Source of the DNA: Branchiostoma lanceolatum
Lineage: Eukaryota; Chordata; Leptocardii; Amphioxiformes; Branchiostomatidae
Assembly (NCBI RefSeq): GCF_035083965.1
Contig: NC_089739.1
Coordinates: forward strand, 11,520,001 to 11,584,000
DNA: 64,000 nucleotides
Direction: 5' to 3'
A program made the translations under genes and the position numbers. Under the pieces are notes generated by a model, which was given only the letters and a program-made list of their open reading frames with translations, did not search any database and was not told the DNA's origin. Each line of letters starts with the position of its first letter. The stretch's first letter is position 1. Shown in pieces: positions 1 through 10,700 of the stretch.

Positions 1-1200
1 TCAGCGCGCCCTATATCAGTTGAGGTGGGGGTTGTCACAAATAAAAGGGCCCTTTTGGGGCGTACGCGCATTGCTTTTTTGGTAGATATGTCGGACTTAT
101 CTAGTGCAGTACTGTACACTGGTTTTGTTTCAATGTTTTTGTTTCCTTTCAGATTTGTCAGCTTCTCATAAGGCGTGCCTTGAGTCTTGTGCTCTTCTTT
201 GATTCTAATCTTACCCTTGGTGGTACTATTTTTATCTTTGCTGATGTCTTCAGCGTTTCCTTCAAATAATACTTCCTTAATAGATGTTTCATTTTCTCTA
301 TGTTGGCGTTGAGGGTTTGCAGGTTTGTGTCTTTTAAACATATTCCTATTATATAATGTGTTCTTGGTGTAATTCTTCGCTGGTGATTTTTCATACTCAA
401 TTCTTTCCGTTTGAACGCCGGTACGTTGTACGAGCAAATTTGAACCGTGGTTCTTAACTTTTTCTCCAAGCGGTAATGTTCTCCTCCTCGAATTTCCGTA
501 TGTATCGTTGGCGAAGTGTTTGTACCCATATCTTTTATTAGAATGTTCATTGTCAAGAGATGCAGAAGGCGGACTTTCAGACGTTGATGTTCTTGTAACA
601 GACAGGTCTTCTATTATTGTTTCCAATCTAAGTGCAGGTGATGATACTGTGGGGTGTGTAGACGGCTGTGCTGTAGACGTCCCTCCTCCGAAAAGATCTA
701 GACAATAATATAGAACAATCTCCTGTATTATACTTTGACCAACGTACCAGAAGATGTAAGAAAATTAGTACGCGCCCGTTCTAAGTTCATCTCATCTATA
801 CCATCTATCTAGAAGGTATCTAACTGGACTGCGGCATTTTGGCGACACATTGTTGCGGCAACATTGCGAATGTTTCGCCAATTTTCCCTTGCAGTCACAC
901 TGACCTGCGACGCGTTGGCGAATGAAGCCCAGTTGAGCAGATAATTGGAAATGGCAGTGTTGCACTGAATAAAAAACCAATGTAACATTATCGGAATACA
1001 TCAAAAAGAAAATTGCACTGATAAAAGGATGTTCGCTTATAAAACTTGGCACAATATTGGTAACATGTGAAACATACGAATACGAATTGAAAGACTCGAA
1101 CTTTGAATTACTTTTCACATAATAAATGGTGCCTTACCTATTGGCAACTAATGGCCTCCAATAGGGGACCAGCATTCGAGTCTAGTTCACGTCTTGTTCG
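1..1200. other. Gene-free left flank
   Basis: I recognise no gene here. The longest open frame runs on the minus strand from about 610 down to 158. It is Lys/Arg-rich, resembles no family I know, and overlaps a plus-strand open frame (415-706) that ends in a basic PPPKRSRQ-like tail. A good acceptor-like tract (pyrimidines then CAG) ends at 152 on the plus strand, so an exon fragment is conceivable. The rest to 1200 is plain AT-rich sequence. Confidence 0.4.
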
Positions 1201-1214
1201 CGTCTAGGTCACGC

Positions 1215-1327
1215 TAGCCTGGAGTCCAGCCTTGCTGTCTTTGGCCCGCTCTCCCAAGATCCACCAGTCTGCCAAAAAGCGGATCTTGGGGAGTGGGCGA
1301 AAGCTAACAAGGCTGGACTCCAGGCTA
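1215..1327. repeat. Hairpin (MITE-like) inverted repeat
   Basis: Two arms of about 47 bp, at 1215-1261 and 1281-1327, are near-perfect reverse complements. Both carry TAGCCTGGAGTCCAGCCTTG at the outer edge and an AAGATCC core next to a ~20-bp loop. The form is that of a small foldback DNA element. I found no convincing target-site duplication, so the transposon class is open. Confidence 0.65.
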
Positions 1328-1845
1328 ATAGTTCACGTCATTCGTAGCATTTCTGCCCATTGTGTTGTATTTCACTTGAAAAACAATTCCCCATTTTAAG
1401 CGGCACATTGGCGTCCATTGCCGTCTAGTTTGCGTCAAATTGGCGATTTGGGGTGTCACGTTGGAGAAGTCATTTGCAAGCAGTCGCCAACGTGCCGCAG
1501 TCCAGTGGGATATCCGCTTAACCATTTCCCTCATATATTTTCACAGGTGCGCATCTGAAAACGAGTACAGACAACCAGAGAGCCCGAATGATTTATCAGT
1601 AATCTAACAAAAAAACAGATCTCACCGACGATAAAAGTGTTTTGTCTGTCTGCAACTTGGTTAAGCCTTCCAGTGACTCGTCCACCCGTAATTATAGTAC
1701 TTAAGTGGAAGACAATGGACCACTTGTGGAAGTCTGACCCCACCCTTCCTGCAAATGTTAGATAGTCTTCACACCTTATTGTCACCTTTTGACATTTCTT
1801 GACAACAGTCAACATTTTATTATGTTTTTGATATACATGGAGGAC

Positions 1846-2050
1846 GAGAGAGAGAGAGAGAGAGATACGGAGAGAAAGAAAGAGAGGGGTAGACAGAAAG
1901 CACGAGAGAAAAAAAGGAGACAAAGAAAGAGAGACAGGAATGGAAAATGACAGAGGTAGGGGGGAAGAGAGCGAGATACAGAGAGCGACAGAGATAGGGA
2001 AAGAGAAAGGGACACGGCTAGAGAAAAACAGATAGAGTGAAAGGACAGAG
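1846..2050. repeat. GA-rich purine tract and GA microsatellite
   Basis: A pure (GA)n run near 1848-1866 continues as an almost uninterrupted purine-only tract on the plus strand to about 2050. The Ser/Leu-rich frames read from the other strand are an artefact of it. It is simple sequence. Confidence 0.85.
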
Positions 2051-2352
2051 AGTCACAGCTAAATGTAGCATTGTTGAGAGATGGGTATACCACATTACCA
2101 TAATTGAATATCGTGTATTCTTTTGTTGAAGCCACAAAGCGATTCCTTCAACAGAAATGTGTCTTTCTGTTACATGCTGGCCAGTCATGCCTATAATACA
2201 TATGTCCTTGGCCCATTTCCTTTCATCATAGCTGACCCTATTACATATAAATTTGTCCCTTTCTTCAGCCTAAGCTTCGTATATCATTTGCATAAACAAC
2301 TGAAGAGGAAATAATGGGTTCCGGATTGAGGATTGCACACTGCAGGCATGTG

Positions 2353-2587
2353 TACTGTAAATGCAGAAATGTTCGCAGTGGTTTTATGTTCGCGGTATAC
2401 GCGGCGACCGTTTCACCGCGAACTTAAAACCACCGCGAACATTTTGTCCAATACTGTAGCAGTATGTGACTATGTGACAGATTGACGAACGAACCACATG
2501 TGGCTATAATACTGCTGCGAGCTTAAAAACACAGCGAACTCTCCATTTTCCCCTTAGCGCGAAATATAAACCATGCATTTACAGTAA
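2353..2587. repeat. Dispersed palindromic repeat, copy 1 (GTTCGCGGTGGTTTTA family)
   Basis: The element opens with TACTGTAAATGCAGAAATG and closes with CATTTACAGTAA, a terminal inverted repeat. Inside are further inverted motifs: GTTCGC(A/G)GTGGTTTTA on the left is answered by TAAAACCACCGCGAAC. This is the best-preserved copy in the window of a family seen at least seven times. It looks like a non-autonomous TIR element (MITE) and encodes nothing. Confidence 0.7.
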
Positions 2588-3103
2588 TTACTATGGATCG
2601 TGGGGGTGTTACAAAGGTACAGTGTTATTGTGAGACGTTTATCTGTTTGTATGAAGTGTGACTAATTGATACCTACAGATATTGCTGGGCGGGACGTGAA
2701 GGCAGACAGTTGTTGACAGTTCGACACTTAAATCGATTTGTACGGTGTTAAGCGACTAATAGTACATGTATATTACTAGATTTACCAAACAGCGTGTATT
2801 TTCGTACGGATTGCACTTAATTGCAATATCACATTTATTTCGATAAATTGGGTCAGAAAATGGCAAAGATGTACCGAAGAACTGGTTAAAAGCAATGAAT
2901 CACCAACAGGAAAAATGATTTGGGGCTGAAATGTCAAAAAAATGAATCTGTTTTGTTTTCCTTTAACTATCTATCTTTCCGTACAACAGCGTTACATTGG
3001 GAGTGATCTTATAAATTTCATGACGTTTCAACGACGATTTAACGAGATGCAACAATGATTAACTGAGCAGAAAGATTTTCATTCCGTGGACTGAATACAG
3101 TGG

Positions 3104-3460
3104 ATGTCCCTGTATAGCTCAACTGGTAGCAGTATCAGTTGGTAATTGGGAGACCCCGGTTCGAAATCCAGGGAATTGCATCTCATCGGTTGGGACTGCT
3201 CCCGTATTTCGGTAGGGACGTAAAAAGATAGGGGTCCCATGTTCCAGTAGCTGCCTTAACTTGAGCACGTTAAAGGGAAGGGCTAGCAACACCTCCCTGT
3301 AAAAATATACCCTGCTACAGAAACAGCAAGGAAACTTGCTGACCTATGTGCCACTAGCTACTTCTATAACAGACTGTCTAACTGACTAAACTTTTTGTGC
3401 CGACTGCATATCGTTAAGTATAGACCTAGAGATGTACAGTGCAAATAAAGTGAACGAATA
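3104..3460 (+). repeat. tRNA-headed SINE
   Basis: A tRNA-like head at about 3106-3176 has an A-box-like TATAGCTCAACTGGTAGC and a B box GGTTCGAAATCC, with a pairable acceptor stem (TCCCTG with CAGGGA). An unrelated ~280-bp body follows, ending at a GCAAATAAAGTGAA tail. The RNA polymerase III boxes plus a non-tRNA body define a tRNA-derived SINE. It is not a working tRNA, because the anticodon region is not well formed. Confidence 0.7.
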
Positions 3461-5430
3461 ATACTTCCTTTAATTAGTTAGTTTCTGTTATTTCCTCCTT
3501 TATTTCTTTTCCTCCTTTATTTCTTTTTGACGGTTTCCTTCTGTGTTAGCTTGCCATTTCCCCGCATATATCTGTTTAAGTCAGACATTAGAATATATCC
3601 ATATCCAATATAACTATGCATGCTGAAAACCAGACATTCCATGCAGTGACTGATTGGGAATGTTACAAAGATCTCACCAAAGATAATGTTTTGAGGTGCT
3701 TTGTCTGCCTGTGTCCGGCCTCCGGCTAACTTTAACCCTATGATTATACAGAACTACAGAAGCGTTAAAAGAGGGTCCGACGCTTTTCAAATTGTGACCC
3801 CACCTGCTTCAGTGCAAATGTTATCGAATCTTCACACCTTCTCTTCACCTTTTGACACTACAGTCAACATTTTATTATGTTTTAACGTTTTGGTTAAAGA
3901 CCTATGCTATAATAATATGCCATCTGTACACCAAGTCACAAATAAACGTTTGAATGAAATCGTTAACAATGCCCCCCATGGGGATTGACTGAAATCAAGT
4001 GCTTGTGTCTAGACAAAATTATTTTTATTCCGTAAAAGTTACATATCTTGAGTTTAATTGTGAAACAAAACGTGTGTTTGTTTGTCTGTTAAATGCACAG
4101 GCGGACTTTCACAAGTCCCATGGCAAAACATTAGTACCTATATCTAAATCTACTTATATCTCTTTGATACGATTATTTGAAGTGAGTGTTTTGAGCATGA
4201 CGCATGGGGTTCCCACCTTAGGTAGTCGGTCAATCGATCATTATGTGTCTATATATGTCTTGAAAATTTCTTTGATGTATAATGTTCACTTTCTTTGCTT
4301 TTTTGGGTTAGTTAGTTTGCGTTTTGCAAAACGCAAATTGTGAAAGAATGCGTTGGAATTCGAATGAAAACAAACGTTTTTGTTTGGATGTAGTCTGTCA
4401 AGCGAAGAAAGTGCCCCGAGTGATGCTTTATAAGCGGTGTCGATTTTTAGACCCATTTGCGTCCAATTCCACAAATAGAAAATGATTTTTTTTTTTTTGC
4501 AAAATGATTAAATTTCAGAAATATCAAGCCTTATCAAGTTTTGCCCCTGATATGATGTATGGATTTGATTCCGAATGATCTGAAAAATGTATATTACATA
4601 AAAATGTTGAAACTTTAAAATCTCCTGAAAACAAAGTTTGAAGATGAACCATTATGATAGCTCGCACAATTTATTAACAACTGTTTCAGTAAGAAAATAG
4701 ATACTTCAACTACTGCATTCATAGCACAGTGCACAAAATGCAATGCATGACCAATACATATTTAGTTTTTGGTATCTTTTCATATGTAGATTTCGACCTA
4801 TAAACGTTTGGCTACTGAGAAAGCACACAAAAGACTACAGTCCGAATATAGGTCAATTTTAGAAATAGACTTTTTATGGACTTCTTGCTTTGAGGATGAT
4901 TCTTATTTGATATAATTTAAATCTAAACATAAGTAACTTAAACTTGTAGTATAAATGCTTAAAGATCAAATGTATCTGCTTAAAGTTTGGATAACATACC
5001 TGTAGTTCTAGATGACTGCACTGTAGACCAGGTGTATTGGAAAACAACAAGCCGCAAGAAAAAAATTCTTGACAAGAAGTATAAAATCCAACTCCACATT
5101 TTTACCGGCCGCATTTCAAAGTCCGTGTGACGTTTGTAGCCATCCACACTTCGATGAAAAACCTTCGCTAAGGCACAATGCCATCATTATCTACATCTTT
5201 GAATAGACAACCGATAGGACACCATTGTTGATGAGAGTTAAGTCATATCCTGACAGAAATCAGCTTGGGGGTGTTCCCACCATGTGTGTCCTGGTATATG
5301 TGCAATCCTTTCAATTCAATTTAGCCAAAGAGGATAATGTTTCAACTTTTAGACACAAGGAATCCATTGTGTTCATTTGCATCATTATTAGCGGCACGAT
5401 GCACAATTCACTCACTCTCACTATCTCCCA
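3461..5430. other. Intergenic, no gene seen
   Basis: AT-rich sequence with short unsupported open frames only. A perfect 22-bp palindrome (TTTGCGTTTTGCAAAACGCAAA) lies at 4316-4337. I see no splice-consistent coding signal on either strand. Confidence 0.5.
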
Positions 5431-5571
5431 TGATAGCAAATAGTCAGCCGTCGGGGCAGCATAGCTCTCAATGAAAGCTCTCCACTGCTGGCGGTCTACC
5501 GCCAGTCTGGTCATCTGGTTGCCTGAATGACCGGTCCCTCCTTTAGATCTTGCACAATTAATGGTTGACAA
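5431..5571 (-). pseudogene. LINE (non-LTR retrotransposon) tail fragment
   Basis: Read on the minus strand, the segment gives a frame containing RLAVDRQQWRAFIES followed by a short Tyr/Leu-rich end. The DRxxWRxFI pattern is what I expect at the extreme C-terminus of many LINE ORF2 proteins. No reverse-transcriptase core is present nearby, so this is a 5'-truncated relic. Confidence 0.5.
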
Positions 5572-5862
5572 AAGATGAAATTGACAATATTTTCTTTTTC
5601 ACTGCATGTGTGCTACTAAAAATCATGGCCGCAAATCATTTAAGCATTTTGTGGTCAATATCATTGCCCAACTTTGCAGCGGAAAATGAAAGCAGGTGTG
5701 AAGAAAAGAACCTTGCAAAAGACCTGAGCCAGCTTATATTTTAGAAGTGACTTATGTGGTAGAGATGGTCATTCTCGTATAGGACTGTATAGCCATAGCC
5801 AAAGCTTGTGTGTTTTGATTCAATAAATGTAAACTCATAGTTTTGAAAAGGTGTTAGCAAAG

Positions 5863-6069
5863 GTAAATGCAGAAATGTTCGCGGTGGTTTTATGTTCACG
5901 GTTTTCGTGGTGAACTATTTACCACGAAGTTAAAACCACCGCAAAAAGCTGTTCCATTGTGCGACTGTAGCGCTACTATTGTTTCAAACGTGAACTAGAA
6001 ACCACCGCGAACACTCCATTTTCTCCCTACCGTGAAATTAAATCACAGCGAACATTTCTATATTTACAG
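5863..6069. repeat. Dispersed palindromic repeat, copy 2
   Basis: It begins GTAAATGCAGAAATGTTCGC and ends TATTTACAGC, with internal GCGGTGGTTTTATG, TAAAACCACCGC and AAACCACCGCGAAC. It has the same internal layout as the copy at 2353-2587 and about the same length, with scattered substitutions. Confidence 0.7.
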
Positions 6070-6129
6070 CATTTGCCGTTACGTTCAAAGCCTCCAGTAT
6101 TTAGACTGGATTCCAGGTTCAATCAATCG

Positions 6130-6430
6130 TTCGCAGGCAGCAGTGGCTGATGCATGGCGGCTGCAGACATGCATAGGGCTCACCAGGCTGGTCTGCTCTC
6201 GGCATAGACTCTCCAGTTGTTTCTGGTGATCCCCAGCCCCTGGAGCGTGTTGAAGATCTGGTCTTCCCATCTTCATCTAGGGCGACCTCTAGGTCGCTTC
6301 CATGACGGGTTAGGTTCCGATGAAATCAGCCTGATGGCGTCCTGAGTAGGAACCACCCTGGAGACGTGACCCAGGAATTCGAAGATCATCTGTTGCTTGG
6401 TGATTTTACAACTAACCGGCAGTTGGTTAG
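6130..6430 (-). pseudogene. LINE ORF2 C-terminal relic
   Basis: The minus strand from about 6400 down encodes IFEFLGHVSRVVPTQDAI, then KRPRGRPR, a premature TGA, RWEDQI, GLGITRNNWRVYAESRPAW and a second stop. The order FxGHVxR, KRxRGRPxxRWxDQI, LGI, W and AExRxxW is the usual end of non-LTR retrotransposon ORF2. Internal stops and the absence of the catalytic domain make it dead and 5'-truncated. Confidence 0.65.
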
Positions 6431-7713
6431 ATATATAACTTTTAAATTGCATTTTGTTCTTAAGACTTTAATACCGATCCCCATTTGAAACGTTCCCCAT
6501 TTGAACAGTTCAACAGACGATAAAACGAATAGTTAGCAAGTGTGTCAGTTCAGGATTTCAAACTAAAGCTTAAGTCTGAAATCGTGTTATTACCGACCTA
6601 TTACACCCTCTTAACAAAGGACTAATCATGAATGGGAAGTACTGTTTGGTAGGGAATTTGGTCATACTTTTTTCAGGCCAATGGTTCCTTTCTAGTCCTG
6701 TCTTTCTACGTTTTCTTTGTCAACTCTCTTGTACCATTCCAGTTTCCCCTCCTAAGGCCGTGTTAATTTGATTATATGGATGACATCCTCTGGGACCCCA
6801 AAACTGATGCGAGTGTGCAAATAAAATAAACAGTTTGGCAAAAAAAAATGTTGACTTCATTATGAATATGAAATCTATGTGGTCAAGAAGGATGAACAAA
6901 ATGAAACACACAGAGTATGGAACATTGTATAGTACATGTAACACCGAAATACAGATTCTGCATTTTTGTTCTTTTACATCTTCTTCTTTCATGCGTCTTT
7001 GACTTTTGCGTTCTTTAACATTAGCATCAACTTTTCTTCATCATGTATCCGCCACTATGTTAGCATCCCTATTTCATGATCAGTAAATCCTTCCTAAAGC
7101 ATTCTCAGACATTTAAAGATCTTCTGACCCTCTTAAATAACCACTATCAAATGTCTGTAGCTCAAAAAAGAGGATGCCAAAAAAAGGAAAAAAAGGAGGT
7201 AGCTTTAAAAATATGAAAAAAGGAGGAAAATTAAAAAATATGAGAATGCTTCAGCTACTGGTAACTACTATTTGAGCTATGATCCATTGAACTGCAAATA
7301 AGGACACCATCGGTTGCCTCATTGATGAGGGAAGTGACTGAAAACACTCTATCATCTATGGCCTATTTACACATTTAAGTTTTCGGAGTCGACTCGGGGC
7401 TGTGTGTGGGGAGCTTTGGGCTGCTCACGTGGAGTTTAACAACTAAAGAACTGCTACTTGAGTGGTCAAGGCTTCTCCTTGCACAGTCCTGAGTTGACTC
7501 AAAACATGTGTGTGAACCTAGTCTATATGTTTAACTTATCTAAATTGTCCCATGCCTGATCGAATAAATAGATACATAAAGTTAACTTGAACTACCTACA
7601 TGTTTAACTTTTAAATTATCAAATAAATTCTGTCCCATCTCTGAATACTAGTAACTAGATATATGAAGTTAACTTGAACTAAACAGATCTGAATAAACCA
7701 GTTGTAGTTGACG
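6431..7713. other. Spacer downstream of the C22orf39-like gene
   Basis: It contains A-rich, GGA-interspersed low-complexity sequence near 7165-7245. It would include the 3' UTR of the minus-strand gene that ends at 7714. I did not find an unambiguous minus-strand AATAAA close to the stop, so the transcript end is unknown. Confidence 0.4.
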
Positions 7714-10700
7714 TTAACTTTGCTGTTGTTGTTGTTTCAGTTTCTGTTTCATCTCCTCAATTGGAAGGTACCAATCCTTTGGAGGGGTGTCTCGGCGAGG
7801 CCACACGGTGTTCACATAGTATTTTTGCTGAAGATGTCTGTTCTCAACCTTAAGTAGCTCTTGCTGTTGAAGATGAAAAAACAAGTTTTAGTTTTAGCTG
7901 AGGTATGTTAAATGTCAAGATAGTGGAAATCTATTCTGTGAAAAACAAAAGAGTCAGACAACATGTGAAACAAGTGTTTGTGAAAAAGCTGACGTTTGCG
8001 GTATATACTGTTCTTGTAGGATTAGGAAAATATGATCCTTTTGTATGGGGTGTATTTGGGGTGGGTACCTGTACAGAAATTTGGGATGGGGTGTCAAGCT
8101 ATGATTCTCCAAAACCTAAAAACACTGCTGCGGTGCTCAAATCGCCATGTTTCATTGGTACCAAAATAATTACCAACAGGCCAAAATTAAAAAACAAATC
8201 CATCTAAAGGATCTTGAGTTACAGCTGCGAACACACTAACACAGACAAAAACAGTACCCCTGTTGGAGGCTACTGATAACATCCTCCCTGGAGGTAAAAA
8301 TTGTGAAAATAAAACTGATAGAGATGCATACAAGACCTTGCTAAGGATGGTAATAAAACAACTTCTGAATATATCTCTACTCACTGAATAAAAAAGACTC
8401 TTTTTACCAATGCAGCACAGGTGTTGCTGCTTATACATATTAATGAGATGCATTCCCACAACACTACGCGGTCCCAAACGTACAGAAGTGTAACACATAG
8501 TGTTGCGATCCCTGTGATTGTACATATGTAAATACTTTGTGTTTGGGAATGCATCTCATTAATATGTATAAGCAGCAACACCTGTGCTGCATTGCTTTGT
8601 GAACCAGTCAGAATTGCCTTGAAAACCCTAGCGAACCTTAGACTGATTGTGGACCATGGCCCTCCGTATTCCTAAAGTGAGTCCTGTGAACTTAAGATGG
8701 ACTCACTCTGGGAGGAGAGCTTAATGACCATGACTGAACTGCTCCACCCTTGGACTCACTTGAGACCCATCAGAGCTGTCACCCAGCTCCCAAGCCCAGA
8801 GTCTGGTCAGGGAGTTCCCTTGTGGGAAGCTGGAGTTGTGTCTGCATTAGTTATGCCAGATCTACCGTGTAATTGAGATCACCAGCTCCAGCCACATAGG
8901 CTGTTTACACCATGATTGATGGTTCAGTGCATTGTATTCTTCCAAAACTCACAAACACCAGTTGTTGTTTTTTACAGCAGTGAATTTCTTACCACTTATT
9001 ACATTGTCGTACATGTACTGTACCTAACTAACTAAGTTTTAGTTTCCAAGATAATCAGGCTGTCTATTAATCACCATGGTCTATCTGCTGTCCTCATCAG
9101 GTCAAGTGCAACATCTATGTCCCCCTATGTCTGTATGCTGATCAATAAAAAAATGTTTGTGGTGTTCAAATCTATATCACTTTCATGTGTACCAGCAATT
9201 CGCAGTTGAATCAGTGCAGTAACAATAATTATGGCTCTACAAAGAGTGAGGTACTATATACTAGCAAGGAGGTTGATACTAGTAAAGCCTTTGTTCCAAA
9301 GTGTAGTTCATTCTGCAACAGAAATCTGCAGACTTGAGAACAACAAATTGAACATAAAATGGAACTGGAAGGAACCAGCCTCCCATCTGTAGTTTTGTCT
9401 TCAGACTTGGGCCATGCATGTCTAATTGATTTATACCCATATGGTGATTAGTGACCTGGACTCACTGATGACTGAAGGTTGACACACTCTAGACTTGGGC
9501 CTTGGGGGAGAAGTCTTTATCTGTGTAGTGTGTGCTGGGTCTGCTTCCAGCTATGGTGAGAAGTGACCAGTGGACTCACTGATGACTGAACGTTGACACA
9601 CTCTAGACTTGGGCCTTGGGGGAGAAGTCAGCTATCATGCATGTCTAATTGATTTATACCCATGATGAACCCCTGAGGTAGGCAGTTTCCTATATCTGTG
9701 TGCTGGGTCTGCTTCCAGCTATGGTGATTAATGACCCTGGACTCACTGATGACTGAAGATTGACTCACTATCCGAATTGGTGTGAAGGACTCACTCTAGA
9801 CCATGGTCCACCAAATTTCACGCTAAAAGTGCTCAGATAGGGCAAAAGGGGTAGACTTAATCCGGCATTAAGTCCCCCTCTGGCCATACTAAGTTCACTT
9901 TCAGCCCACCGTGCTTCCACTATCAGACAAAGGTTTGGAAGGGAAGGTGACAGATGGTCATCGAAACGTTGGTTGAATTAAACACTTGGTTGTGTAAAAA
10001 GAGTCTTTTTTAGTCAGTGACTTACCAACCTGATGAAAGAGTTCACGGATATCTCTACTCACCTTTGTATCTTCTGTTTGGGTTTTCATCCATGCTGTAC
10101 AGGCCTCATAGTCCTTCTTCCATTGTGCACACTCTGGTTTCTCTCCATACACATAATAGGAATGGAACCGGTTTCCTATAGCTGCAAAGAGATTTATAAA
10201 TTAAACTATATTTAGGGCTACATAACATGACCTATTTACGTGCAGGGTCATTTGTCTGTAGACTACTTTGGACAGCTACTGTGCATTTTTTCTGGTCTAT
10301 ATATGTTCTTCAAGCATAGCGCTAGAAGGGAAAAAACTGAAGTGGCCGATAGGTAAGCCTAGCACAATTCTACATCATATAGATCAGTATAAATACATGC
10401 TCGCACGGCGTTAAACAGGCGGAGAAAAACTTACAGACCATGCATTTTCTTTTTAGAAGAGCTGATATTTCTGCCCATGGGTTTAACATTTGGCTCTGTC
10501 CATGTGGTTTTAAGATGAATACGTTTTGAATAAATCCGACGTTACTTGGTCATGTTACGTTACATAGTGATACTGTACATAACCCCAAAAATTAGTACTA
10601 GTAGGTATGACTCTGATATACCAGAACATAAATGTACTGGTACTGTGACACTCAAGTACATTGTATTTGTATATATTTAATATCTGATTGTTAAACTTTT

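Noticed and set aside
1531-2135. Ser/Leu-rich frames
   Set aside because: They are translations of the GA-rich simple sequence.
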